Below are positions 50,393-61,461 of a stretch of 64,000 bases of DNA, one piece after another (within the stretch, counting starts at the first letter, position 1; each line of letters starts with the position of its first letter). Origin of the DNA: Lachnospiraceae bacterium (GTDB lineage: Bacteria; Bacillota; Clostridia; Lachnospirales; Lachnospiraceae); contig CAJTDN010000006.1 of assembly GCA_910574865.1 (NCBI GenBank), positions 1-64,000 of the forward strand, read 5' to 3'. A model generated the notes under the pieces. The model was not told the DNA's origin, made no database searches, and saw only the letters and a list, made by a program, of their open reading frames with translations. A program made the position numbers and the translations under genes.

Positions 50393-52357
50393 GTGAAAAG
50401 GAAAAATGTCATGAGGATTGTTTTGGTGGTCGCCTGGCTGGCACTTTTGTTGCCGACGTACGGGACATATATGTGTTATTTTGCCATGGGGGCGGCGGCC
50501 CTCGGGGCGATGTTCGTTCTCGGGCGAAAGCGGGTGGGCGTGGCAAAAAGCATATATGTCGGGGCGGCAGGACGCGATGTGACGGAACGTGATGGGAGGA
50601 GGCCGTTTTCTGTGACGTTTCTTTCGACGGCGTTTTCCGGCGCGTTTTCCCTGGCCGTGGCTTTGGGTAATTATAAATTGTTTCGTCCGGGCAAGGTATA
50701 TGGTGGGAACGGGATGATTTCCACCGTGGTCTTTGTGATATTGCTGGTGGGAGGATGGCGCGTCATGCGTGCCATCCTGGAATATGTATATCAGACGGCA
50801 TGCGGGCCAAAATGTATCATGCCGGCGGGGGAAAAACCCATGGAAGACGGTGGACGTGCCAGGGAAGGATTTGCGGGTGAGGGTGGGACGGATGCCGGGT
50901 GCGAATTGCCGGTTGGAAGCGGAAAATACCCGTTTGACGCAAGGCGGGCAAAACGCTGGATGTTTATAAGCATTATCCTGGTCTTTGCGGTACAAATGCT
51001 TTACCTTGTTTTTTGCCGGTTCCCGGGAGGACTGCAATATGATTTCCTTGACCAATTGCATCAGGTGATTTCCGGTGAATTTAGCAATCATCATCCGATT
51101 TACCATACGATGTGGATTGACCTTTCCTACCGGGTGGCGGCGATGTTTGCGAATCGGTTGGAAATGACCGCGTTTTTGCAGGCCTTGTTCCAAATTGTGG
51201 TTTATTCGAGGGCCGTGGCTTACGTGGTGGTCACGTTATATGAAATCGGCGTGCCAAGAAAGGCGTTGCTTGCCGTACTGGCCGTGTATTTGTTTTACCC
51301 GTATCATTTTTTCTTTGGGACGTACTTGAACAAGGACAGCCTGTTTACTTATGCGGCTCTTATTTTCGTGACGGCGTTGTTCCGCACGGCCAGGCAATTG
51401 GGAAATGGGCGGGCAAATTGCGTGTTCTTGTTTTTGGGCGGACTGGGGCTGGCGATGTTGCGCAGCAACGGGTGGGGCGCGCTCGCGTTGGTGCTGGTCG
51501 GCGTGTTTGTTTCCAGGATAAATGAAAAAAGACGGCTGCTTGTGAGCATCGGCGTCATCCTTGCCGCTTCTGCCTTGATGAAAGGGTCGCTCACGATATT
51601 CTTTGATGGCACGCGTTCCGACATTACAATCGAAGGGGTGGAGTATTCGGAGAGCTTGTCCATTCCTATCCAGCAGGTGTCGCGGGTGATTTACGAGGGG
51701 CGGAAGCTGACAGAGGAACAGGAAGCATTGTGCAACCAGCTCGTGAACGTGGAATATGTGCGTGAGAATTATAATTTCTGGCGTTCGGACGAGATGAAGG
51801 GACAGATTCAGTTTTGGGGAAGGGACGCTTATATGGAGGCGCACAAGGGCGAATATTTGCGGCTGTGGGTGGATTTGGGGCTGAAATATCCGATGGATTA
51901 CCTTTGCGCGTGGATTGACATGACATCGGGATACTGGAACATGGCGGCGGGAACCTCGGCATATGCGAATTTGCCTTATGAAAATGATTTGCAAATAGAA
52001 AACCACGTCGTGCTTCCCCGGCTCAACGAGAGAATCAACGCGGTATTGTTGGCCTTTCAGCAAAATAAGGTTTTGCATGTTTTTCTGAATATCGGGTTTC
52101 ATTTCTGGCTGATGGTCGTGTTGTTTTTGGCCGGAATTTGGCGGAAAAAGGGAGAGCAGGTGCTGTGCATGCCCGCGCTTGCCATCGTCTGCACGCTGTT
52201 TGTCGCCACGCCGCTTAACGGCGAGCCGAGATATGTATATTTGTTGTATGCGACGTTGCCGTTAATCATGGCGGTGATGGTCTGGGACAAGGGGGGAACA
52301 TGTGTTAAGGGATTCCCTCGGGTATACACTGGCGCTATGAATGGTACCGAAACATGA
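50393..52357 (+). CDS. Large polytopic membrane protein, DUF6020/glycosyltransferase-like
   Basis: About 654 residues from GTG 50393 (AAAGGTGGGG 8 nt upstream); an in-frame GTG at 50330 overlaps the acyltransferase stop, and ATG 50411 is also possible. Many membrane helices, a long soluble loop after the fourth (about 50800-50950), and GGLQYDFLDQLHQVISGEFS then NHHPIYHTMWID, which recalls DUF6020 and other C-GT-type integral membrane glycosyltransferases (D...Q...HP..HT). A second soluble part (RSDITIEGVEYSESLSIPIQ, QVSRVIYEGRKLTEEQEALC) precedes the last helices. Probably acts in surface glycan assembly with the preceding acyltransferase; inferred. Confidence 0.7.
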   Translation: MKRKNVMRIVLVVAWLALLLPTYGTYMCYFAMGAAALGAMFVLGRKRVGVAKSIYVGAAGRDVTERDGRRPFSVTFLSTAFSGAFSLAVALGNYKLFRPGKVYGGNGMISTVVFVILLVGGWRVMRAILEYVYQTACGPKCIMPAGEKPMEDGGRAREGFAGEGGTDAGCELPVGSGKYPFDARRAKRWMFISIILVFAVQMLYLVFCRFPGGLQYDFLDQLHQVISGEFSNHHPIYHTMWIDLSYRVAAMFANRLEMTAFLQALFQIVVYSRAVAYVVVTLYEIGVPRKALLAVLAVYLFYPYHFFFGTYLNKDSLFTYAALIFVTALFRTARQLGNGRANCVFLFLGGLGLAMLRSNGWGALALVLVGVFVSRINEKRRLLVSIGVILAASALMKGSLTIFFDGTRSDITIEGVEYSESLSIPIQQVSRVIYEGRKLTEEQEALCNQLVNVEYVRENYNFWRSDEMKGQIQFWGRDAYMEAHKGEYLRLWVDLGLKYPMDYLCAWIDMTSGYWNMAAGTSAYANLPYENDLQIENHVVLPRLNERINAVLLAFQQNKVLHVFLNIGFHFWLMVVLFLAGIWRKKGEQVLCMPALAIVCTLFVATPLNGEPRYVYLLYATLPLIMAVMVWDKGGTCVKGFPRVYTGAMNGTET

Positions 52358-52608
52358 ATGGCGAGTGGCCGTTTTCATGCCGGTGCCGGGATTGTAATTC
52401 ATTATGGTTTCATGGCAATAATTTGTTACAATATGAAAAAATGGGATATCGAACGGTACGGCATGAGCAGATGGAACTGCCGGATGATGTCGTGTTCGTG
52501 TGGGAAGTGATGGAGCGGGAAATATGTATTCGAGTAAAATGGATACACAAAAGCGAGAACGGGAATACAAAAGCAAAAATGGGGATATCCAAAACGCAAA
52601 TAACGTGA
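52354..52608 (+). CDS. Short ORF, possible acetyltransferase remnant (doubtful)
   Basis: 84 codons overlapping the previous stop (ATGA). The middle (NLLQYEKMGYRTVRHEQMEL then VWEVMERE) resembles the C-terminal end of a GNAT acetyltransferase (x-LYEKMGY...M), but the N-terminal fold is absent and no good ribosome site is seen. Either a remnant or chance. No other gene lies in 52358-52657. Confidence 0.3.
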   Translation: MNGEWPFSCRCRDCNSLWFHGNNLLQYEKMGYRTVRHEQMELPDDVVFVWEVMEREICIRVKWIHKSENGNTKAKMGISKTQIT

Positions 52609-52657
52609 TAAGATGATACAAAAGTCAAAATATCATGTTAAGGAGGATGCCATAGTC

Positions 52658-55297
52658 ATGAGGAAGACGAGTTTGAACCAAGGTTGGGAATTTATGCGAG
52701 GGGAGCCGTCCAATTTCCCGGGCATGCAGAGGGAGACGAAGGTGGTCGACCTGCCGCATGATTTCATGGTTGAGGGGGACGTGGACGCGCATGCGCGGGG
52801 TGGCAGCGAAGTCGGCTTTTACCACGGCGGCGTGGGGACTTACACGAAGGTGCTTGAGTTAGCGGAGAAAGATTTGGCCGAGGTGATGGAGTTAGATTTT
52901 GAAGGATGCTTCGGCCTGACGAAGGTGCTGGTAAACGGCCACCCGGCGGGGCGGCACCGTTATGGCTATACGCCGTTTACGGTCAACATCCGTCCCTTTG
53001 TAAAGGCGGACACCAATAAGATTACGGTCATCGTGCATAATGACGCGGAGCCGAACAGCCGTTGGTATCCCGGTTCCGGGCTTTACCGGGGGGTAAATCT
53101 TTTGACGGCGGGGAAGCTTCACATCGCGCAAAACGGGATTTTCGTGACTACGCGCCACCTCGTGTCGGCGGGAGAGTCAACAGACGCGGCGATACGGGTG
53201 GAGGTGACCCTTTGCGGGGGAGCAAAGGCCGCGAAAATGGTAGATCGCGCGGAAGGCGTGAAAAGCGCGGACGATGTAAATGAGAACGGTGGTTCGGCAA
53301 AGGCCGCGTTGCTCGTGTTCACTTGCCGCGACAAGAAGTCCGACCGGATCATGGCTATGAGAAAGCAAAGGCTTTGCTTGTCGGATGAAGAAACCATGAC
53401 GGTGACGCAGGACTTCGTAATCGAGGATGCCAATTTGTGGAGTCCGGAAAATCCGGCTCTCTATGAGATGCGGGTGGAGCTATTCAGGGACAAGGAGGCG
53501 GAATCATCGGTTGACGCGGAGGCGGGAGCGGCGGTTGACATGGACGCGGCGACGTTCGGCATCCGCACGATATCGGTGGACGCGAAGCATGGGTTCATGT
53601 TGAACGGGAAGTCCATGAAATTGAAGGGCGGCTGCATTCACCACGACAACGGCATTTTGGGGGCGAAATCTTTCCGGGATGCAGAGTTACGGAAGGTGCT
53701 CATTCATAAGCAAAACGGATACAACGCCCTGCGCCTGGCGCACAATCCGCAGTCCGCAAGCCTTCTGGACGCGTGTGACGAGTTGGGCATGATTGTCATC
53801 GACGAGGCGTTCGACGTGTGGAACATGGATAAGGACACGTTTGATTTCAGTAACTTTTTTGCCGACGAGTGGCAGCAGGAACTGCGAGCCATGCTGCTTC
53901 GCGATCGTAACCATCCGTCTGTCTGTTTCTGGTCGATTGGAAATGAATTGTCCGAACAGGGCGGCCTGGAACATGGATATGAGACCTCTTCCGCGTTGGC
54001 GGCGTTTGTCAGGGAGCATGACACGACGCGTCCGGTGTGCGGCGCACTGTGCTCGTTCTTCAAGGGGCTGAATGACGAGGATACGGCAATGTTTTGGAAG
54101 ACTTTTGCCGAGGAGGTGGCGGCGAGCGGCGGCAGCTTCGTCAACATGGACAATTCCTTTGGCAAGAAAATCTGGCCCGAGTATACCGCGCCGTTCGTCA
54201 AGGACTGGGACGTGGTAGGATATAATTATTTGAGTTATCATTATGAGAGTAGTCATGAAATGTTCCCGGAGCGGGTCATTTGCGCGACGGAGAGCAAGCC
54301 GGGAGAATTTGAGGAATATTGGGGCTACGTGGAAAAACTGCCGTATTTGATTGGGGATTTTCTGTGGACGAGCTGGGATTACATCGGCGAGGCCGGCATT
54401 GGCAAAAGCATTTACACGACGCCGGAGCAGGCGCGGACGCAGGCGAGGATGCTTAATTACGCGCAGTATCCGTATCGGTTGGCGCAGGCGGGAGACTTTG
54501 ACCTTTGCGGAAACGTGAAGCCGCAGGGGGCTTACCACCGAATCATTTGGGGTTCTGACGAGACGTACATTTTCAGTCATAACCCGGCCAACCATGACAT
54601 GGTAGAACTGATTGGGCGTTACGGATGGAGCAAAGGCGGCAATCACTGGACGTGGCACGGCCAAGAGGGCAACCCGGTCAAGGTCGAGGTGTATTCCGGC
54701 GCGGAGGAAGTCGAGTTGTGGCAAAATGGTAAGAGCCTCGGCAGGAAACCGGCGGGCAAGGAGAATCACAACAAAGCCGTGTTTGAATTGACTTATGAGC
54801 CGGGAACCCTGGAGGCGGCCAGCTTCGTGGATGATAGGGAAGTGTCCCGCGACAAGGTGGCGACCGTGGGCACTCCGGCGGGCGTTCGCATCACGATGGA
54901 GAAGGAGGAAATCCTCGCGGATGGGCAAAGCCTGGCCTATGGCTTGGTGGAAATCGTGGACGCGGACGGAAATTACGTGCCGACGGCGGCGGACGTGAAG
55001 GCGACGGCGAGCGTGATATCGACGGGCATGAAGGCGGTGGTTACGGAAGAGGCGGATGCCATGCTTGATAAGGGCAACGGCGGCAGTTCGCCCGCTCCAA
55101 ATGGCGCGGCGGCATACTTGGCCGGATTTGGCACCGGCCGGGCGGCCACGGAGGAAAATTATACCACGGGGTGCTTCACGTCCTACGAGGGACGCTGGCA
55201 AATCATCGTCCGTGCCGGTTATGAGGCGGGCGAAGTGGAAGTAAAGGTGGAGGCACAAGGCCTTGGCGAGGCGAAGGCAAAGTTGGCCGTGCACTGA
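52658..55297 (+). CDS. Glycoside hydrolase family 2 (beta-galactosidase/beta-glucuronidase type)
   Basis: An 879-residue enzyme; AAGGAGG (52640-52646) lies 11 nt before the ATG at 52658. The sugar-binding domain includes GWEFMRGEPSNFPGMQRETK, GGVGTYTKVLEL and HNDAEPNSRWYPGSGLYRGV. The immunoglobulin-like domain has NLWSPENPALYEMRVELF. The barrel has KLKGGCIHHDNGILGA, the acid/base E430 (WSIGNELSE), and nucleophile E545 (CATESKPGE). DUF4982-like and Big/GH2 C-terminal domains follow (NPVKVEVYSGAEEVELWQNG, GTGRAATEENYTTGCFTSYE). No signal peptide, so it is cytoplasmic. It acts on imported beta-linked oligosaccharides; exact sugar not predictable. Asp/Ala-rich inserts at 53240-53330 and 53500-53550 are unusual. 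Confidence 0.88.
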   Translation: MRKTSLNQGWEFMRGEPSNFPGMQRETKVVDLPHDFMVEGDVDAHARGGSEVGFYHGGVGTYTKVLELAEKDLAEVMELDFEGCFGLTKVLVNGHPAGRHRYGYTPFTVNIRPFVKADTNKITVIVHNDAEPNSRWYPGSGLYRGVNLLTAGKLHIAQNGIFVTTRHLVSAGESTDAAIRVEVTLCGGAKAAKMVDRAEGVKSADDVNENGGSAKAALLVFTCRDKKSDRIMAMRKQRLCLSDEETMTVTQDFVIEDANLWSPENPALYEMRVELFRDKEAESSVDAEAGAAVDMDAATFGIRTISVDAKHGFMLNGKSMKLKGGCIHHDNGILGAKSFRDAELRKVLIHKQNGYNALRLAHNPQSASLLDACDELGMIVIDEAFDVWNMDKDTFDFSNFFADEWQQELRAMLLRDRNHPSVCFWSIGNELSEQGGLEHGYETSSALAAFVREHDTTRPVCGALCSFFKGLNDEDTAMFWKTFAEEVAASGGSFVNMDNSFGKKIWPEYTAPFVKDWDVVGYNYLSYHYESSHEMFPERVICATESKPGEFEEYWGYVEKLPYLIGDFLWTSWDYIGEAGIGKSIYTTPEQARTQARMLNYAQYPYRLAQAGDFDLCGNVKPQGAYHRIIWGSDETYIFSHNPANHDMVELIGRYGWSKGGNHWTWHGQEGNPVKVEVYSGAEEVELWQNGKSLGRKPAGKENHNKAVFELTYEPGTLEAASFVDDREVSRDKVATVGTPAGVRITMEKEEILADGQSLAYGLVEIVDADGNYVPTAADVKATASVISTGMKAVVTEEADAMLDKGNGGSSPAPNGAAAYLAGFGTGRAATEENYTTGCFTSYEGRWQIIVRAGYEAGEVEVKVEAQGLGEAKAKLAVH

Positions 55298-55325
55298 TAC
55301 TGGTTAGTTGAAAAATAATGATGGA

Positions 55326-55424
55326 GGGGCTGTCGGGTAATGACTGCAGGCCCACAATATATGCCGTGGCGCATCTGGATTTGCCACCATATATTGTGGG
55401 TTTTCCGCATTACCCGACAGCCCC
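55326..55424. repeat. 99-bp element with nested perfect inverted repeats
   Basis: GGGGCTGTCGGGTAATG (55326-55342) pairs perfectly with CATTACCCGACAGCCCC (55408-55424), 17 bp. Inside, CCCACAATATATG (55351-55363) pairs with CATATATTGTGGG (55388-55400), 13 bp. It sits between the convergent GH2 and AraC genes and could act as a two-way terminator. Its end GGGGCTGTCG equals the first ten bases of the relic IS end at 48704, so it may be a MITE of that family. Confidence 0.7.
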
Positions 55425-55567
55425 CCGTTTGAGTTTTTTCTTGTAAAATCAGGCGTTGTATGTAAGCGGCAGATAATCTCCAGTGTATTGACATCCCCGT
55501 TTTTAAGCGAAACGTGTCAGCACACTAGCGACCCCTGCCGAAATTGTGTTTCGGGCCGCGGGGTATT

Positions 55568-56437
55568 TTACTTTTCTAGCACCGCCGCCTGCCGTTTGCG
55601 GTATTCGGTGGGCGACATTCCCAGCTGTTTTTTAAACAATCGGCTGAAATACAGCGGGTTGTCATAGCCGACGATGGCGGCAATTTCCGAGACCGTGTAG
55701 GCGGTGGTCTCCAACAGGTTTTGGGCGTTCGCGATGCGGATGGAGAGGATGTACTGCATCGGCGGCATGCCGGTGTAGTGCTTGAACTGGCGAATGAACC
55801 AGCAGGCGCTGACATGGCGCGACTCCGCGTATTCCTCGATACAAATCGGCTTGTTGTAATTTTCGCTAAAATAGCGTGTCGCCCGCTCGGTTTCTTCCAG
55901 CATGTAGCTCGTGGCCTTGTTCCCTTCCTTCAGCTGGCGGTTGATGTGGATGAAAATCTGCCCCAGCAGCATGGTCAAAAGCATCTGGTAATTCTCCCGG
56001 CAATTTTGCAATTCTTGAATCATCTGCCGGAAAATCCATTGATATTCTGGGGAAGTCCCCGTGTAAAACACGTGTTCCTTGATGGGAATCTCATATTTGC
56101 GCAGCAGGTTGGTCACGTCGCTGCCGGTAAAATGAACCCAGTATACTTCGGTCTGGTCTATGGCATAATATTCATACTTCTGCATTTCGCGCGGACGGTA
56201 AAGCACCATGTGGCCGGCCGTGACGACGGTCTCGTTTTCCTCGCTCCCAAAATGAAAATAAGCTTTTCCCGAGGCAATGTAGAGCAGCTGGAAATCAATC
56301 CGCCCTCGGGGGCGGTAGGTGGGCAGGCGCGGTTTCGTGTATAGGTGGTACGTGCCGCAGCTGCCGACGATCAGCGGACGGCTCTTGTCCTTGAAATCCA
56401 CCAGGGAATGGTTTAAATAAGCGGAATTTGCATACAT
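55568..56437 (-). CDS. AraC-family transcriptional regulator
   Basis: A 289-residue regulator on the minus strand; GGAGG lies 8 nt before its ATG. An N-terminal cupin-like sugar-binding domain (RGRIDFQLLYIASGKAYFHF, VTAGHMVLYRPREMQKYEYY, VYWVHFTG) is joined to the double helix-turn-helix (ICIEEYAESRHVSACWFIRQ, FKHYTGMPPMQYILSIRIAN, AAIVGYDNPLYFSRLFKKQL, GMSPTEYRK). It is divergent from the beta-galactosidase gene and convergent with the GH2 gene, so it probably activates one or both in response to a sugar. Confidence 0.93.
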   Translation of the reverse strand: MYANSAYLNHSLVDFKDKSRPLIVGSCGTYHLYTKPRLPTYRPRGRIDFQLLYIASGKAYFHFGSEENETVVTAGHMVLYRPREMQKYEYYAIDQTEVYWVHFTGSDVTNLLRKYEIPIKEHVFYTGTSPEYQWIFRQMIQELQNCRENYQMLLTMLLGQIFIHINRQLKEGNKATSYMLEETERATRYFSENYNKPICIEEYAESRHVSACWFIRQFKHYTGMPPMQYILSIRIANAQNLLETTAYTVSEIAAIVGYDNPLYFSRLFKKQLGMSPTEYRKRQAAVLEK

Positions 56438-56506
56438 GGGGTAATCCTCCGACCTTTGGGCACATACGGCTTCGTAGCCGCCTTTTTCGTGCTGCTTACT
56501 TTTTAT

Positions 56507-56535
56507 AGTGTATCATTTTGTGTATATTTTGTCTA
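56507..56535 (-). promoter_or_regulatory. Candidate promoter of the AraC-family gene
   Basis: On the minus strand TAGACA, 17 nt, TACACT preceded by TGA (extended -10). It lies about 70-100 bp before the regulator's ATG in the divergent gap. On the plus strand TATACT (56569-56574) could be the -10 for the beta-galactosidase gene, but no good -35 matches. Confidence 0.5.
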
Positions 56536-56541
56536 TTGTAG

Positions 56542-59928
<3,387 letters not shown>

Positions 59929-59943
59929 GGAGGAATAAATAAA

Positions 59944-61317
59944 ATGGAAGAGAGAACATATTTGAAATGGTATAACAAGATTGGCTATGGCTCGGGGGAT
60001 ATTGCCGGAAACGTCGTGTACGCGTTTCTTTCGTCTTTCGTCATGCTGTATTTGACGAATTCGATTGGTCTGAATGCCGGAATCGTCGGGAGCCTAATTG
60101 CGGTTTCCAAGTTGTTCGACGGGGTGACGGACGTGTTTTTCGGGGCGATGATTGACAAGACACATTCTAAAATGGGAAAGGCCAGGCCGTGGATGTTTTA
60201 TGGATATTTTGGCTGCGCCCTGACGTTGATCGGGATTTTTGCCATTCCCGTGAACCTTGGCGAGACGGCGCAGTATGCTTGGTTTTTTATCACCTATACG
60301 CTGCTGAACGCGGTATTTTACACGGCGAACAATATCGCGTACTCGGCCCTGACGTCGCTGGTGACGAAAAATAGCAAGGAACGCGTGCAAATGGGGTCGT
60401 TTCGTTTTATGTTTGCCTTTGCCACCAGCTTGTTAATCCAATCCATCACGTTGCAGGTGGTATCGTGGCTTGGCGGCGGGGCAAATGGGTGGCGTACGAT
60501 TGCCATCATTTACGCCGTCATCGGCCTGGTGATTAATTCGTTGTCCGTTTTTTCCGTCAAGGAATTACCGGAGGAGGAACTCGCGGAGGAGGACGCGAAG
60601 GCGGGAAGCACGGCGACGGGGGAGAAGAAATACGGTCTCGTCGAGGCGATGAAGCTGCTCGTGGCAAACAAGTATTATCTGATGATTTGCGGAGCCTACA
60701 TTTTGCAGCAGATTTACACGGCAATGCTCAACATGGGCGTATATTTCATGACGTACGTGCTGTTGAATGAAAATCTTTACGGCGTGTTTTCCTGGTTCAT
60801 CAACATTCCGCTCATCGTGGCGTTGGTGTTTACGCCGATGCTCGTGGCCAAATGGAAGGGAATGTACAAATTAAACGTGGCCAGTTACACGATTGCCACC
60901 ATCGGGCGTGCGCTGGTAATTTTGGCGGCCTACCTGGGCAGCGTGCCGCTGATGCTTTTATTTACCGCGGTGGCGGCGTTCGGGCAGGGGCCGTGGCAGG
61001 GCGACATGAACGCGGTCATTGCCTCCTGCTCGGAGTACACGTGGCTTACGAAGCACAAGCGGGTGGACGGGACGATGTATTCTTGCACGTCGCTGGGAAT
61101 CAAGCTGGGCGGCGGCATCGGGACGGCGGTGGCCGGGTGGCTTCTGGCGGCCAGCGGGTTCGACGGCAAGGCGGCCGTGCAGGCGCCGTCCACGATTAAC
61201 ATGCTGTATGTCATGTACTTGTGGATCCCGTTTGCCATTAACCTGCTTATCACGCTGATTTTGTCAAGGCTGAACGTGGAGAAGGCGAATCGGGAATTGA
61301 GGGACGGTCATATTTGA
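59944..61317 (+). CDS. GPH-family sugar:cation symporter
   Basis: A 457-residue transporter with about twelve hydrophobic segments. YNKIGYGSGDIAGNVVYAFL at the N terminus and DGVTDVFFGAMIDKTHSKMG then KARPWM are the glycoside-pentoside-hexuronide (MelB/LacS) signatures. It lacks the IIA domain of LacS. A ribosome site GGGAGG lies close upstream (about 59929). It probably brings in the galactoside cut by the enzyme encoded just before it. Confidence 0.92.
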   Translation: MEERTYLKWYNKIGYGSGDIAGNVVYAFLSSFVMLYLTNSIGLNAGIVGSLIAVSKLFDGVTDVFFGAMIDKTHSKMGKARPWMFYGYFGCALTLIGIFAIPVNLGETAQYAWFFITYTLLNAVFYTANNIAYSALTSLVTKNSKERVQMGSFRFMFAFATSLLIQSITLQVVSWLGGGANGWRTIAIIYAVIGLVINSLSVFSVKELPEEELAEEDAKAGSTATGEKKYGLVEAMKLLVANKYYLMICGAYILQQIYTAMLNMGVYFMTYVLLNENLYGVFSWFINIPLIVALVFTPMLVAKWKGMYKLNVASYTIATIGRALVILAAYLGSVPLMLLFTAVAAFGQGPWQGDMNAVIASCSEYTWLTKHKRVDGTMYSCTSLGIKLGGGIGTAVAGWLLAASGFDGKAAVQAPSTINMLYVMYLWIPFAINLLITLILSRLNVEKANRELRDGHI

Positions 61318-61403
61318 ACGGCCATAATATCATTGGAGGCAAAATAGTTTTTGCTCCAACATCGATTTGATACGTAATCAAGAATTTAAATAGTGTTAAA
61401 TTT

Positions 61404-61448
61404 GAAAACTGACACCGGGGAATGGAGGTTGCCCTGGTGTCAGTTTTC
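61404..61448. terminator. Bidirectional intrinsic terminator
   Basis: GAAAACTGACACC (61404-61416) pairs with GGTGTCAGTTTTC (61436-61448), extended inside by GGGG/CCCT to about 17 bp. It lies between the convergent symporter and rhamnosidase genes and has A and T tracts on its outer arms. Confidence 0.85.
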
Positions 61449-61461
61449 ATAATCCGCTGAT

